A stretch of DNA of 64,000 bases from Subtercola vilae (GTDB lineage Bacteria; Actinomycetota; Actinomycetes; Actinomycetales; Microbacteriaceae): positions 1-64,000 of the forward strand of contig NZ_QYRT01000001.1 of the NCBI RefSeq assembly GCF_004923255.1, written 5' to 3'. The notes beneath the pieces were generated by a model. It saw only the letters and a program-made list of their open reading frames with translations. It ran no database searches and was not told where the DNA came from. Below are positions 55,601 to 64,000 of the stretch, piece by piece. A program made the position numbers and the translations under genes. Each line of letters begins with the position of its first letter. Within the stretch, counting starts at the first letter, position 1.

Positions 55601-55893
55601 CCGATCACACTCCCCCCACCCGCCGCGAAGTGCTGAAGCCTGTTGAGCTCGTCGTCATCTCAGCGATACTCGCTGCGTTCGTCGGGCTCACGGTGCTGCT
55701 GTCGACCCGCCAGCCCCTGTTGGCGGTGATCTTCTTCGGCATCGCGTTCATCGTCTCGCTTGTCATCACGGCGATGTTCGCGCTGACGTTCAAGCCGAAC
55801 GAGGCCGAGACCCAGGAGATGAACGACGACGACGAGGCAGGCACTGGCGGTGCATCCCGGCCCTACCTCGGGCCGGGCCCCAAGGCCCACTGA
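55597..55893 (+). CDS. Small two-helix membrane protein
   Basis: 98 residues, GTG start overlapping the previous stop. Two helices (about 17-37 and 42-64) and a charged tail with D-D-D-E. No family named. Likely co-translated with the DUF308 protein. Confidence 0.7.
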   Translation: MTDHTPPTRREVLKPVELVVISAILAAFVGLTVLLSTRQPLLAVIFFGIAFIVSLVITAMFALTFKPNEAETQEMNDDDEAGTGGASRPYLGPGPKAH

Positions 55894-55911
55894 TCAGGCC
55901 GTCTAGCCCCT

Positions 55912-56937
55912 TCAGAGAGCCGCGAAACTCGATCGAACCCGGGGTCGTGCCAGTTCGTAGGCCGTCATCGTCATTCCAAAGCGTGACTTGAACGCTCTGG
56001 CGCACACATCGGCAGATCGAAATCCGTACGCGCGCGCAAGCTGGTCGAGGGTTCGGTTGTCGGAGTGCACGCGGAGCCTCGCCGCGATCATGTCGAGCCG
56101 GGTCGAGCGAATGAGATCGCCCACACTGATGTTCGCAGCCTCGAATGCGCGGTAGAGGTTGCGCACGCTGACGCCGAGGTCAGCGGCCAGACTGGCCGCT
56201 GTGAGGTCGGGCGAGCGGATGCGGTCGATCAGCAGGGTCGTGGCGCTCGATACGAGTTGTGCACTCGCGGCGGCAGAGGCCGTGGTGGTGCCAGCATCGA
56301 AAATCGGTGCCGCGGAGCTCGTCGGCATGCTGGCGGGCTCGTGATGTGGGTCATTCCCTGACGGGTCGCCACCGACGATCGCACTGCTGATGATGGCGCT
56401 CAGAGACGATATCACCACCGATTCGAACGCCGTTGGCGCGGCGCGATCCACCAGGCTCAGCCGATCGAGGCGCGGGCGAACGAAGGCGAGAATGGTCTCG
56501 ACCAGCATCGAATCTGAGATCACCTCGGCGGTCACCGAACGCAGATGTCGACGTGCGTGAGGGGTGGTCAGGGGGCGGGCCACGCTCACCACCACCATCG
56601 AGCTTTCATTGCTCAGAGCGAATTGATACGGTGCGTCAGTTCGAACCAGTGTCGCGGCGCCCGCATCGACGATGTTCGTTCGGCCGTCTTGCCGCACGCG
56701 CAGGGCGCCGCGCAGAACAATGATCAGTCGAACAAAGTCGACGGGCACGGCTGCCACCTGCGCCAGAGAGCGTTTGGCACCATAGGCGGTGGCATCGACC
56801 TGGGCGATTTCAACCGAAGCTGTCTTCACCGTCATCAGGGTCGCCGCAAACGTCGCTGGGGTGTGTGCGGTGCAGGTCGCCTCTGGCGACATCTGCGCGG
56901 CACCCGCTGCGCCACGAAACTGCCTGACATTGGGCAT
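55912..56937 (-). CDS. AraC-family regulator 1
   Basis: 341 residues from the ATG at 56937 (AAGG upstream; a GTG at 57003 would add 22). N-terminal cupin-like sensor (V-D-F-V-R-L-I-I-V-L-R-G-A-L-R-V-R-Q-D-G-R), then two HTH units: L-A-A-D-L-G-V-S-V-R-N-L-Y-R-A-F and L-A-R-A-Y-G-F-R-S-A-D-V-C-A-R-A-F. An Ala/Ser-rich insert lies before the HTH. Divergent, 132 bases from AraC 2, to which it is clearly related. Effector unknown. Confidence 0.85.
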   Translation of the reverse strand: MPNVRQFRGAAGAAQMSPEATCTAHTPATFAATLMTVKTASVEIAQVDATAYGAKRSLAQVAAVPVDFVRLIIVLRGALRVRQDGRTNIVDAGAATLVRTDAPYQFALSNESSMVVVSVARPLTTPHARRHLRSVTAEVISDSMLVETILAFVRPRLDRLSLVDRAAPTAFESVVISSLSAIISSAIVGGDPSGNDPHHEPASMPTSSAAPIFDAGTTTASAAASAQLVSSATTLLIDRIRSPDLTAASLAADLGVSVRNLYRAFEAANISVGDLIRSTRLDMIAARLRVHSDNRTLDQLARAYGFRSADVCARAFKSRFGMTMTAYELARPRVRSSFAAL

Positions 56938-57069
56938 AGCCTTATCATCGCCACACAGCACACGTCGCGCGAAAACGTTCGTACGCAAAGTCGGGTGTGG
57001 CACGCAAAGTCGTCTTCAATCACGGCGACGGGGCTGACTATCGAAGCTAAGGGATATCATGTGCCCATA

Positions 57070-58026
57070 ATGAGTGACACTCACCGAGCAATCGTTCCAG
57101 AGATTCCTTGGCGCGTTCGTTCGCGGGTCAGTGTGAGCGCGGCAACGGGCATGTTCGCGAACCACGCCGAGCTCAGCGCACGCGATGCGTCGACATTCTC
57201 GGCCGCACTCATTGTCTCTTCGCTCGGTTCGGTCGACCTCGCCGTACTCGACGCGTCGCGCCATCGTGGTGCGCGCACGGCAAAGCTCATGGCAACCGAC
57301 GACCGCGATTGTGTGAGTCTGATCTTCGTTCGCTCGGGGGCTGTGACGGTCTACCAAGACGGCCGCGTGCTTCGCGCCCCGACCGGAACGCTCTTCGCCC
57401 TCAGGTCGCGTGCCACCTATCACTACTCGGCTGGCGGGCGGGTCTCTCTCGTCTCGGTGACCAGCCCATCGCTCGCGCTGCCGCTGGGCCTGGTGCGCAC
57501 GCTCAAGAACGTGACAGCGACAGCGCTGCCCGACTCCGTTCTCACCCGTTCGGCCCTCGCCTTCGTCGAAGCGATCGCGGCCTCGATCAATACACCGAAC
57601 GGCGTTGAGGCCAAACAGCTCGAACAACAGCTTCTGCTTCTCATTTCAGGACTGCTGGTCGAGAATTTCGGTTCTCGTCAGCGCGGCCCGACCAGCGATT
57701 CTTCAGTGCTCGCGGCCGCTGCTTCGTCGATCGCAGCACATTCCTCGACTCGTGGTTATGGCCCCCGCGACGTAGCCGACGACACCGGTGTCGACCTGCG
57801 TCGCCTCTATCGCATCTTCGGAGCAGAGAACGTGAGCATCGCAGAGCTCATTCGTGACACTCGGCTCGAGTTGATCGCGGCAGCATTGACTGACCCATCG
57901 AACCGCAACAGATTCGCTGACATCTCGGTGCGTGCGGGGTTTACCGGTGCAGATCAGGCGGCCCGCGCCTTTCGGCGCAAATACGGCGTCAGCATGAGCT
58001 CCTATCGCAGCTCGACCCGGCCATAG
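57070..58026 (+). CDS. AraC-family regulator 2
   Basis: 318 residues. Sensor strand V-S-L-I-F-V-R-S-G-A-V-T-V-Y-Q-D-G-R and HTH V-A-D-D-T-G-V-D-L-R-R-L-Y-R-I-F mirror AraC 1. Second HTH ends F-T-G-A-D-Q-A-A-R-A-F-R-R-K-Y-G. A TATCAT -10-like box ends ten bases before the ATG. It heads toward the kinase-ice-binding pair, which it may control. Confidence 0.85.
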   Translation: MSDTHRAIVPEIPWRVRSRVSVSAATGMFANHAELSARDASTFSAALIVSSLGSVDLAVLDASRHRGARTAKLMATDDRDCVSLIFVRSGAVTVYQDGRVLRAPTGTLFALRSRATYHYSAGGRVSLVSVTSPSLALPLGLVRTLKNVTATALPDSVLTRSALAFVEAIAASINTPNGVEAKQLEQQLLLLISGLLVENFGSRQRGPTSDSSVLAAAASSIAAHSSTRGYGPRDVADDTGVDLRRLYRIFGAENVSIAELIRDTRLELIAAALTDPSNRNRFADISVRAGFTGADQAARAFRRKYGVSMSSYRSSTRP

Positions 58027-58089
58027 AGTGCCCCACCACGGTGATGTTGGCGAGTGGACTTTGTAACGTCGCCTGATTCTAGGGCGGAT

Positions 58090-58110
58090 GCCCCCGAGTG
58101 GGGGGTTTCT
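58090..58110 (+). terminator. Possible terminator after AraC 2
   Basis: CCCCC (58091-58095) pairs with GGGGG near 58101-58105, then TTTCT. Short T-run. It lies in the 225-bp gap 58027-58251, which otherwise shows no gene. Confidence 0.35.
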
Positions 58111-58251
58111 ACGACGTTCTGTGCCAGAAGCGGCAAGCTGACCTCCCTTAGTGCCCTGAGCGAAGCTTTTCGGCGGTTCACCCCTACTCTCTATCTGCTG
58201 CCGGCGCTGTGCAGCGAACCGACTATTCGGCGCTCGCAGCGAAAGGTGACG

Positions 58252-59802
58252 ATGACTATCCACGACTATGTGCGCGTGATCCGCGCGCACTGGATAGCTC
58301 TCGTGCTTCTGGTGATTCTCGGTGCGTGTGCGGCCTGGGGTTGGAGCCTCGTTCAGACTCGGGTCTACAACGCGAACTCGAGCGGCATCGTCAAGCTGGT
58401 TTCCGACAACACCATCGGCGCGACTCTTGCCTCTGATTCACTGGCTAAGTCTGAGGCAACGACATTCGTGGGCATCGGCCAGTCGCGAGCGGTCGCTCAA
58501 CTGGTGATCACCCAGCTGGGCCTGGCGACGACGCCCGAGGTGCTCGTGCAGTCGATCACGGTCACGAACATCAAAGACACGCCTACCCTCAACGTGACGG
58601 CGCGGGCGGCAACGGGAACACAGGCGAAGGAACTGGCTGACGCGTGGATCACCGGGATGACGAAACAGATCGCCATCATTGAAAACGAGGCGCTTGCACA
58701 GAGCTCGACGACAGGCACCGCCGCGGCCACACCCATCACTTTTCTGGTGCCGGTCGAATCGGCCGTTGTCGCGTCTGAGCCGGTGTGGCCGAACGTGAGG
58801 CTCGCAGTGGTGATCGGTGGGCTGATCGGCCTCGTTCTGGGCCTGCTCTATGCGTTTGTTCGCAATGTGTTCGACCGTCGCATCCGCAGCGCATCCGCCG
58901 TCGAAGAGAAGTTCGGCTTGTCGGTCATCGGCAAGCTGCCGGTCGACCGCCGTCTCACCGACCTGAATCGGATACTGCCCGACCCGGATGCCGCGCCGAT
59001 CGGTACGCCGACGAGGCATGACTATGCACTGGGCGAAGCGTTTCGTGAACTCCGCACGAACCTGCGGTACATGCACGTCGACAACCCGCCGCGGGTGATT
59101 GTGGTGACCAGCCCGTCGCCGAACGACGGAAAGTCGACAGTCACGGCCAACCTGGCGGTCGCTCTCGCCGCTTCAGGGCAGAAGGTGATCGTCGTCGACG
59201 GCGACCTTCGCAAGCCCTCCGTTGCGGCCGCCTTCGGCCTGGTGGCCGAGGTGGGGGTGACAGATCTTCTGATCGGCAGCGCCGAGATCGACGACCTGCT
59301 TCAGCACTGGGGAACCAGCGGCAATCTCTCGGTGCTCGGCGCCGGTGCCATTCCTCCGAACCCCAGTGAGCTTCTAGGCACCAGGGGCATGGAAGCCCTG
59401 CTGCGTGAACTGTCGAAAGACGCCATGGTTCTGATCGATGCACCGCCCCTGCTGCCCGTCACCGACGCGGCGATTCTGGCAACCATCGCCGACGGCGCCA
59501 TCATCGTGGCATCGGCAGGCAAGACCACCATCGACGAACTCGAATTGGCACTCGCGAACATCGCGAAGACCAACGGTCAGGTGCTCGGCCTCATTCTGAA
59601 CCGCGTACCGCGCGGTGCCGCGAACGGCCGCGGCTACGGCTACTACTACGGCTCCTACGTTGCCGAGTCGACTGCGCGGACCGCGAGCGCAGCCACCGCT
59701 GCCGCGAGTCGAAGCGAGCGCGAAGTCGAGCAGAGCGGCACCCACTCAGCCACCCACTCAGCCACCCGCTCCACCTCACGCTCCCACGCACACTCACTCT
59801 AG
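58252..59802 (+). CDS. Wzz-type bacterial tyrosine kinase (BY-kinase)
   Basis: 516 residues from the ATG at 58252 with AAAGGTGA upstream. Wzz part: helix 1 about 14-33, an extracellular region, and helix 2 about 183-205. Kinase part: Walker A N291-D-G-K294-S295, Walker A' V-V-D316-G-D318, Walker B V-L-I-D-A-P-P. Tail has a tyrosine cluster (Y462, Y464-466, Y469) and then Ser/Thr/His repeats (S-A-T-H-S-A-T-R). Such kinases control exopolysaccharide export, yet no Wzx/Wzy is near. Two bases before the ice-binding gene. Confidence 0.9.
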   Translation: MTIHDYVRVIRAHWIALVLLVILGACAAWGWSLVQTRVYNANSSGIVKLVSDNTIGATLASDSLAKSEATTFVGIGQSRAVAQLVITQLGLATTPEVLVQSITVTNIKDTPTLNVTARAATGTQAKELADAWITGMTKQIAIIENEALAQSSTTGTAAATPITFLVPVESAVVASEPVWPNVRLAVVIGGLIGLVLGLLYAFVRNVFDRRIRSASAVEEKFGLSVIGKLPVDRRLTDLNRILPDPDAAPIGTPTRHDYALGEAFRELRTNLRYMHVDNPPRVIVVTSPSPNDGKSTVTANLAVALAASGQKVIVVDGDLRKPSVAAAFGLVAEVGVTDLLIGSAEIDDLLQHWGTSGNLSVLGAGAIPPNPSELLGTRGMEALLRELSKDAMVLIDAPPLLPVTDAAILATIADGAIIVASAGKTTIDELELALANIAKTNGQVLGLILNRVPRGAANGRGYGYYYGSYVAESTARTASAATAAASRSEREVEQSGTHSATHSATRSTSRSHAHSL

Positions 59803-59804
59803 GG

Positions 59805-60971
59805 ATGACCACCGTGACGAGGCCTTTTGACCAGAGCCCGGATGCTCCCGAATCTGCAGACGCCCCACGCGGGTTCGGCCCTATCGGCCGTCGCGCTGTT
59901 CTCACCACGGCGGCCTGGTCAGTACCCGTGATCGCTCTGGCGGTGGCGAGCCCCGCTATGGCGGCGAGTGGTCCGTCGGCCGTTCAGATCGCGGCAACCG
60001 CAGACAACCTCGGCAGCATCCCCAGCGGCGGTGGTAGTTCACCCTTCACGCTGCAGCTGACCAACCCCAGCGCTGTGGCGACCGGCCCGCTCTCGGTGTG
60101 GGTCTCGCGCCTCACCGGTTTCTCGGGACTCACTGACGACATGGGCCCGGCCACGATGGGCGGCTGGAGCATGACCGCAGACGCCAACGACTTTGTCTTC
60201 GTCTTCGGAGCAGGCCTCGCCGCGGGCGCGAGTTCAGATCTCTACAGCGGAACCTGGACTGTCACCAAGGGTGTGCAGGCCGCCTACAGCGGCAGCTCGA
60301 CGGCGCAGCTCTCCCCGCAGACCGCGGGTTCGAACGCCGTGTCGCTGCCGTTCGTGACCACTGCGTCACCCGGTTCAATCGCGCTGGGTGAGGCTGCCTC
60401 GTACCTGATTCTGGCCAAGGGTGCGTTGACGGTTGTCGGAACCGCCTCGAAACTCAACGGTGGGCTGGTCGGCGTCGAGAACGGGCCGTACACGAACATC
60501 CCGCCCGTGGTGGCCGTCAAGGGCACCAGCGCGCAGAACGCCCAGGCGAAGACCGACACCGAGTCGGCCTACGCCGCGGCTCGGGCGGCGGGGCCGGCGA
60601 CTCTGGTGGCGGCACAGATGGGAGGCCTCACCCTGAGCCCCGGCGTCTATCACCAGACGGCAGCGCTCGGCCTCACCGGCACTCTGAAATTCGATGCGTT
60701 GGGAGACCCCACTGCCTCGTTCATCATTCAGAGCGACGGCGCCATCACGACGGCAGCGGCCAGTTCGATGATTCTGAAGAATGGCGCATCGGCCGCCAAT
60801 ATCTTCTGGGTGTCTGTGGGGGCGGTCGACATCGGCGGCGTGGCCACGTTCTACGGCACAGCTCTCAGCGGCGCCGCCATCACCGTGGGTGAGGGCGCTA
60901 CTGTTGTGGGCCGCCTGCTCACCACCATCGCCGACGTGACCATCAGCAACGTCACGGCCACCGCGCCGTGA
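59805..60971 (+). CDS. Tat-exported ice-binding-like (DUF3494) protein
   Basis: 388 residues. Tat signal: R29-R30-A-V-L then hydrophobic W-S-V-P-V-I-A-L-A and A-M-A cleavage near 53. A first beta-rich domain (about 56-165), then DUF3494 from about 172 (L-G-E-A-A-S-Y-L-I-L-A-K ... N-I-F-W-V-S-V-G ... G-A-T-V-V-G-R-L-L-T). DUF3494 proteins bind ice or act as surface adhesins. No sorting motif or C-terminal anchor is seen, so probably secreted. Coupled to the kinase. Confidence 0.88.
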   Translation: MTTVTRPFDQSPDAPESADAPRGFGPIGRRAVLTTAAWSVPVIALAVASPAMAASGPSAVQIAATADNLGSIPSGGGSSPFTLQLTNPSAVATGPLSVWVSRLTGFSGLTDDMGPATMGGWSMTADANDFVFVFGAGLAAGASSDLYSGTWTVTKGVQAAYSGSSTAQLSPQTAGSNAVSLPFVTTASPGSIALGEAASYLILAKGALTVVGTASKLNGGLVGVENGPYTNIPPVVAVKGTSAQNAQAKTDTESAYAAARAAGPATLVAAQMGGLTLSPGVYHQTAALGLTGTLKFDALGDPTASFIIQSDGAITTAAASSMILKNGASAANIFWVSVGAVDIGGVATFYGTALSGAAITVGEGATVVGRLLTTIADVTISNVTATAP

Positions 60972-61016
60972 CCGAGCCGCGGGCGAATCGCCCAGCCCGG
61001 CCCGCTGGGCATCGGC

Positions 61017-62399
61017 TCAGACGTTGAGGTAGTCGACGAGTGAGCCGGCGAGCCCGGTGTAGGTGGCCGGGGTGAGCCGCAGCAGGCGCTGTTTGGCCGC
61101 CTCGCCGATGTCGAGCGCTGACACGAAGGCGGTCAGCTCGGTCTGGCCGATGCGTTTGCCACGTGTGAGCTCTTTGAGCAGCGCGTACGGGTCGGTGATC
61201 GAGCTGCGACCCGCCGTGATCTCTGCACGCACCACGGTCTGGATGGCCTCGCCCAAGATCTCCCAGTTGTCATCGAGATCGGCAGCGAGCACCTCACGGT
61301 TGAGCGAGACCTGGCCGAGGCCGCCCACAATGTTGTTCAGGGCGAGCAGGGAGTGCCCGAGGGCCACACCCACGTTGCGTTGCGTGGTGGAGTCGGTGAG
61401 GTCGCGCTGCAGACGACTCGTCACGAGGGTCTGGCCGAGTGAGTCGAGCAGGGCGTTCGACAGCTCGAGGTTGGCCTCGGCGTTCTCGAACCTGATGGGG
61501 TTGATCTTGTGCGGCATGGTCGACGACCCGGTGGCCCCGGCAACCGGGATCTGGGTGAAGTAGCCGAGTGAGATGTAGGTCCACATGTCGGTGCAGAGGT
61601 TGTGCAGGATTCGGTTGGCGTGCGCGATGCGCGAGTAGAGCTCGGCCTGCCAGTCGTGCGACTCGATCTGCGTGGTGAGCGGGTTCCAGGTGAGACCGAG
61701 CGAGGTGACGAACTGCTCGGAGATGAGCGGCCAGTTCTGAGTGTCGTCGGCGGCGAGGTGCGCGGCGAAGGTGCCGGTGGCGCCGCTGAACTTGCCGAGG
61801 TACTCGCTCGTGTCGAGCTGCTTCGCGATGCGTTCGAGCCGGTACACGAAGACGGCGAGCTCTTTGCCCATGGTTGTGGGGGTGGCGGGCTGACCGTGGG
61901 TGCGGGCGAGCATCGCGTCAGCGCGGTAGGCCAGCGATTGCCGACGAAGTTCGGCGATCACCTGGCGAAAGCCGGGCATCCACACCTCTGTCACCGCTTG
62001 GCGAATGGTGAGTGCGTACGAGAGGTTGTTAATGTCTTCGCTGGTGGCCGCGAAGTGGGTGAGTTCGGCGATCTCGGTGAGACCCAGGTCGGCGAGGTGG
62101 CGGCGTACAAGATACTCGACCGCCTTCACGTCGTGGCGGGTGGTGGCTTCGAGGCCGGCGAGCTCGTCGATCTCGGCCTGGCCGAACGACGAGCCGAGGC
62201 TGCGGAGCTCACGGATCTGCTGCTCGGTCAACCGGTGTGACCCGAAGAGTTCGTGGTCGGTGAGGTAGAGCAGCCACTCGAGTTCGACGTGTACCCGGGC
62301 ACGGTTGAGACCGGCTTCAGAGAGGTATTCGCCGAGACCGGTGACGGCGGCGCTGTACCGGCCATCGAGCGGGCTGAGGGGTTGGGGGGGAAGCGACAT
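61017..62399 (-). CDS. purB: Adenylosuccinate lyase
   Basis: 460 residues from the ATG at 62399. Signature G-S-S-T-M-P-H-K-I-N-P; catalytic H and S regions T-S-E-D-I-N-N-L-S and A-R-T-H-G-Q-P-A. Two steps of purine synthesis. The ATG is seven bases after the phosphatase stop. Confidence 0.96.
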   Translation of the reverse strand: MSLPPQPLSPLDGRYSAAVTGLGEYLSEAGLNRARVHVELEWLLYLTDHELFGSHRLTEQQIRELRSLGSSFGQAEIDELAGLEATTRHDVKAVEYLVRRHLADLGLTEIAELTHFAATSEDINNLSYALTIRQAVTEVWMPGFRQVIAELRRQSLAYRADAMLARTHGQPATPTTMGKELAVFVYRLERIAKQLDTSEYLGKFSGATGTFAAHLAADDTQNWPLISEQFVTSLGLTWNPLTTQIESHDWQAELYSRIAHANRILHNLCTDMWTYISLGYFTQIPVAGATGSSTMPHKINPIRFENAEANLELSNALLDSLGQTLVTSRLQRDLTDSTTQRNVGVALGHSLLALNNIVGGLGQVSLNREVLAADLDDNWEILGEAIQTVVRAEITAGRSSITDPYALLKELTRGKRIGQTELTAFVSALDIGEAAKQRLLRLTPATYTGLAGSLVDYLNV

Positions 62400-62406
62400 G
62401 GGGGTT

Positions 62407-62949
62407 CTAAGCTCCGGTTTGATGTTTGGCGGGAGTGTGCCGGAGCGCGGGCTCGAGCTGGGCAAAGAGGGCGACGCAGGCGCGTTCGATGGTGGCCAGC
62501 ACCTCGTCGAACATGGCGGCGGTCGAGTAGTACGGGTCTGGTACGTCTGGCAGCCCGGCCGCCTCGGGATCGAAGCTCGACAGCAGGCGTATCTTCGACC
62601 GGTCGGCGTCGTTCTGAGCCCAGTCGCGCACCACGCGTTCGTGACTGCGGTCGAGCACCACCACCAGGTCGAGGTCGGTGAACCAGTCGGGGTCGAACTG
62701 CCGGGCACGGTGCACGTCGCCGGTGTAGCCGCGGCGTTCGAGCGACTCCACCGTGCGGGGGTCAGCCTTCTCACCCACGTGCCAGTCGCCGGTGCCGGCC
62801 GACGACACGGCGATACGGTCGTCGAGGCCGCCGCGGTGCACAAGATCGTTCAGCACGACCTCGGCCATGGGCGAGCGGCAGATGTTGCCAGTGCACACCA
62901 CGCAGACGCGAAAGACCCCGTCAGACAGAGGGGCGCGTTCGGCAGGCAT
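62407..62949 (-). CDS. Low-molecular-weight protein-tyrosine phosphatase
   Basis: 180 residues. P-loop C19-T-G-N-I-C-R25-S and general acid D in P-D-P-Y-Y. Full length. GGGAGA precedes the ATG. Natural opponent of the BY-kinase 2.6 kb away, though purB lies between and the strand differs. Confidence 0.93.
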   Translation of the reverse strand: MPAERAPLSDGVFRVCVVCTGNICRSPMAEVVLNDLVHRGGLDDRIAVSSAGTGDWHVGEKADPRTVESLERRGYTGDVHRARQFDPDWFTDLDLVVVLDRSHERVVRDWAQNDADRSKIRLLSSFDPEAAGLPDVPDPYYSTAAMFDEVLATIERACVALFAQLEPALRHTPAKHQTGA

Positions 62950-62964
62950 GCGTCTATTCTCCCG

Positions 62965-63360
62965 TTAGTTGCGTCGACGGGCGAACGGCTTCAGAATGGC
63001 GCCGATGATGGCGCTCAGAATGGCCAGAACGAGCGCACCGAGCACCGCCCACCAGAAGCCATCGACCACGAGACCGAAGCCGAAGAGGCCGGTCACCCAG
63101 CTCGCCAACAGCAGCAGGATGGCGTTGATCACCAGCGAGATGAGACCGAGGGTGAGAATGTACAGCGGAAATGCCACCACGCGAATGGCTGTACCTATGA
63201 TGCCGTTCACGATGCCGAAGATGAGTGCGACGAACAGAAACGACAGCACAACGGCAAAGCCGTCGGGGGCATAGGGGTCGACCTTCACGCCCGAGACGAT
63301 GAGCGTGGTCAGCCAGAGCGCTACGGCGTTGGCGATGAGAGAGACGATGAATCTGCGCAT
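62965..63360 (-). CDS. Phage-holin-4-2-family (DUF4) membrane protein
   Basis: 131 residues, four membrane helices, basic ends (M-R-R-F, K-P-F-A-R-R-R). Family named for holins but common in chromosomes with unknown role. Fifteen bases before the phosphatase gene, same strand. Confidence 0.8.
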   Translation of the reverse strand: MRRFIVSLIANAVALWLTTLIVSGVKVDPYAPDGFAVVLSFLFVALIFGIVNGIIGTAIRVVAFPLYILTLGLISLVINAILLLLASWVTGLFGFGLVVDGFWWAVLGALVLAILSAIIGAILKPFARRRN

Positions 63361-63376
63361 GCGTCAACTATTGCAG

Positions 63377-64000
63377 TTATTGCAGGTCGGGCACCGACGA
63401 CGTATCTGTACCCAGCAGAAACTCGCGCGCCCGATCGCGGCCCGGGTTGGCGCGCAGGTCCTCGCCCAGTGCCGCGGCCGCTCGGGGGGCAGGGCCCGAC
63501 AGTACGGAGGCGACAGCCGCGCGCACATCGGCGGGGGTTGCGGTGTTGGGGTCGAGAGCGAAGCCGAGCCCTGCGGCTTCGACGGCGCGAGCCCCCGCGA
63601 ACTGGTCGGTCGAGAAGGGCAGCACGAGCATCGGTACTCCGGCGGTAGCGGCCTCGGTGACGGAGTTGTTGCCGCCGTGGGTCACGATGAGTGCCGAACG
63701 CTCGAGCAGGGTGACCTGGGGAAGGAATCCACGCAGCAACCACGTGCTCGGCACACCCGTGAACTGCGAGGGCGGGGTGCTGCCGGTGGCGAGGGCCACT
63801 CTGATGGGCAGGGGGGCGAGGGCATCCACCACCCGCTGCAGCACGTCGGTGCGCACCGAGAGAAAGCTGCCGAAGCTGACATAGACCACGGGGGTGTCAC
63901 TCTCGGCGAGCCACGCCTCGACGCGCGTATCGTGCGGTTCGTGGCGCACGGCCGAGCCGAGAAAGACGTGCGGTGAGAGCAGGGCCGTGCGTTCGGCGGG
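63377..64000 (-). CDS. GT1 (MGT-like) glycosyltransferase, 5' end cut by window
   Basis: 207 residues in frame to the window edge; the real start lies outside. C-terminal half of a GT-B enzyme: V-V-Y-V-S-F-G-S then T-H-G-G-N-N-S-V-T-E-A and P-F-S-T-D-Q-F-A-G-A, the UDP/TDP-sugar binding region. Substrate unknown. Confidence 0.88.
   Translation of the reverse strand, partial: PAERTALLSPHVFLGSAVRHEPHDTRVEAWLAESDTPVVYVSFGSFLSVRTDVLQRVVDALAPLPIRVALATGSTPPSQFTGVPSTWLLRGFLPQVTLLERSALIVTHGGNNSVTEAATAGVPMLVLPFSTDQFAGARAVEAAGLGFALDPNTATPADVRAAVASVLSGPAPRAAAALGEDLRANPGRDRAREFLLGTDTSSVPDLQ

Noticed and set aside
60972-61016. Terminator between ice-binding gene and purB
   Set aside because: GC hairpins exist (CCCAGC/GCTGGG) but no T-run in either direction.
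61017-62843. A 608-residue fusion of a Cys/Thr/Pro-rich leader with purB
   Set aside because: The first 148 residues are the shadow of the phosphatase gene; purB starts at 62399.

Overview
The window is about 64 kb of a high-GC actinobacterial chromosome centred on the replication origin. Gene order matches the origin region known from Mycobacterium and relatives: rpmH-rnpA-yidD-yidC-jag-rsmG-parA-parB on one side, and dnaA-oriC-dnaN-gnd-recF-dciA-gyrB-gyrA-tRNA-Ile-tRNA-Ala then ppiA/rhomboid/crgA/pabA and pknB-pknA-pbpA-rodA-pstP-fhaB-fhaA-tRNA-Leu on the other. Mycolic-acid lineage genes are absent. Small genome-style spacing, the DUF6049-murJ pair, the sortase E/53-aa/pabA set and an ice-binding protein suggest a Microbacteriaceae-like, possibly cold-adapted soil or water actinobacterium. 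That family assignment is an inference.

Layout. 1-9.2 kb is an accessory arm: an LpqN/DcrB-like protein, a LacI regulator with a divergent MFS exporter and an operator, nucS mismatch endonuclease, an ArsB-like permease, a HAD phosphatase, two overlapping membrane proteins of unknown role, an aldo/keto reductase, a peroxiredoxin and a Fic-protein remnant beside tRNA-Leu. 9.4-18.6 kb is the cell-wall growth/phosphorylation operon (FHA proteins, PP2C phosphatase, RodA-type polymerase, class B PBP, two Ser/Thr kinases), with each gene touching or overlapping the next. 18.6-23.6 kb holds pabA, a 53-aa membrane protein, sortase E, crgA, rhomboid, cyclophilin and two tRNAs. 23.5-33.8 kb is the replication block on the minus strand, with oriC at 31977-32329. 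34.0-39.8 kb is the plus-strand block for ribosome, membrane insertion and partition, with three parS sites.

39.8-51.2 kb carries ddl, an aminotransferase, thioredoxin and its reductase, a hydrolase, murJ with its DUF6049 partner, pcnA and a MshA-like glycosyltransferase. 51.3-54.9 kb has rpsF-ssb-rpsR-rplI and dnaB, with a dense group of DnaA-box-like sequences in front of dnaB. 54.9-64 kb is more variable: two small membrane proteins, two divergent paralogous AraC-family regulators, a bacterial tyrosine kinase coupled to a Tat-exported ice-binding (DUF3494) protein, purB, a low-molecular-weight tyrosine phosphatase, a holin-like membrane protein and a truncated glycosyltransferase.

Two chromosome-scale patterns stand out. 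First, at least nine genes have a TANNNT -10 box ending 7-8 bases before the start codon, the geometry of leaderless transcripts; this revises several starts. Second, DnaA-box-like 9-mers cluster not only in oriC but also at about 20.67 kb (between convergent genes) and 53.2-53.4 kb (upstream of dnaB). The most unusual gene set is the AraC pair plus tyrosine kinase plus ice-binding protein at 55.9-61.0 kb.
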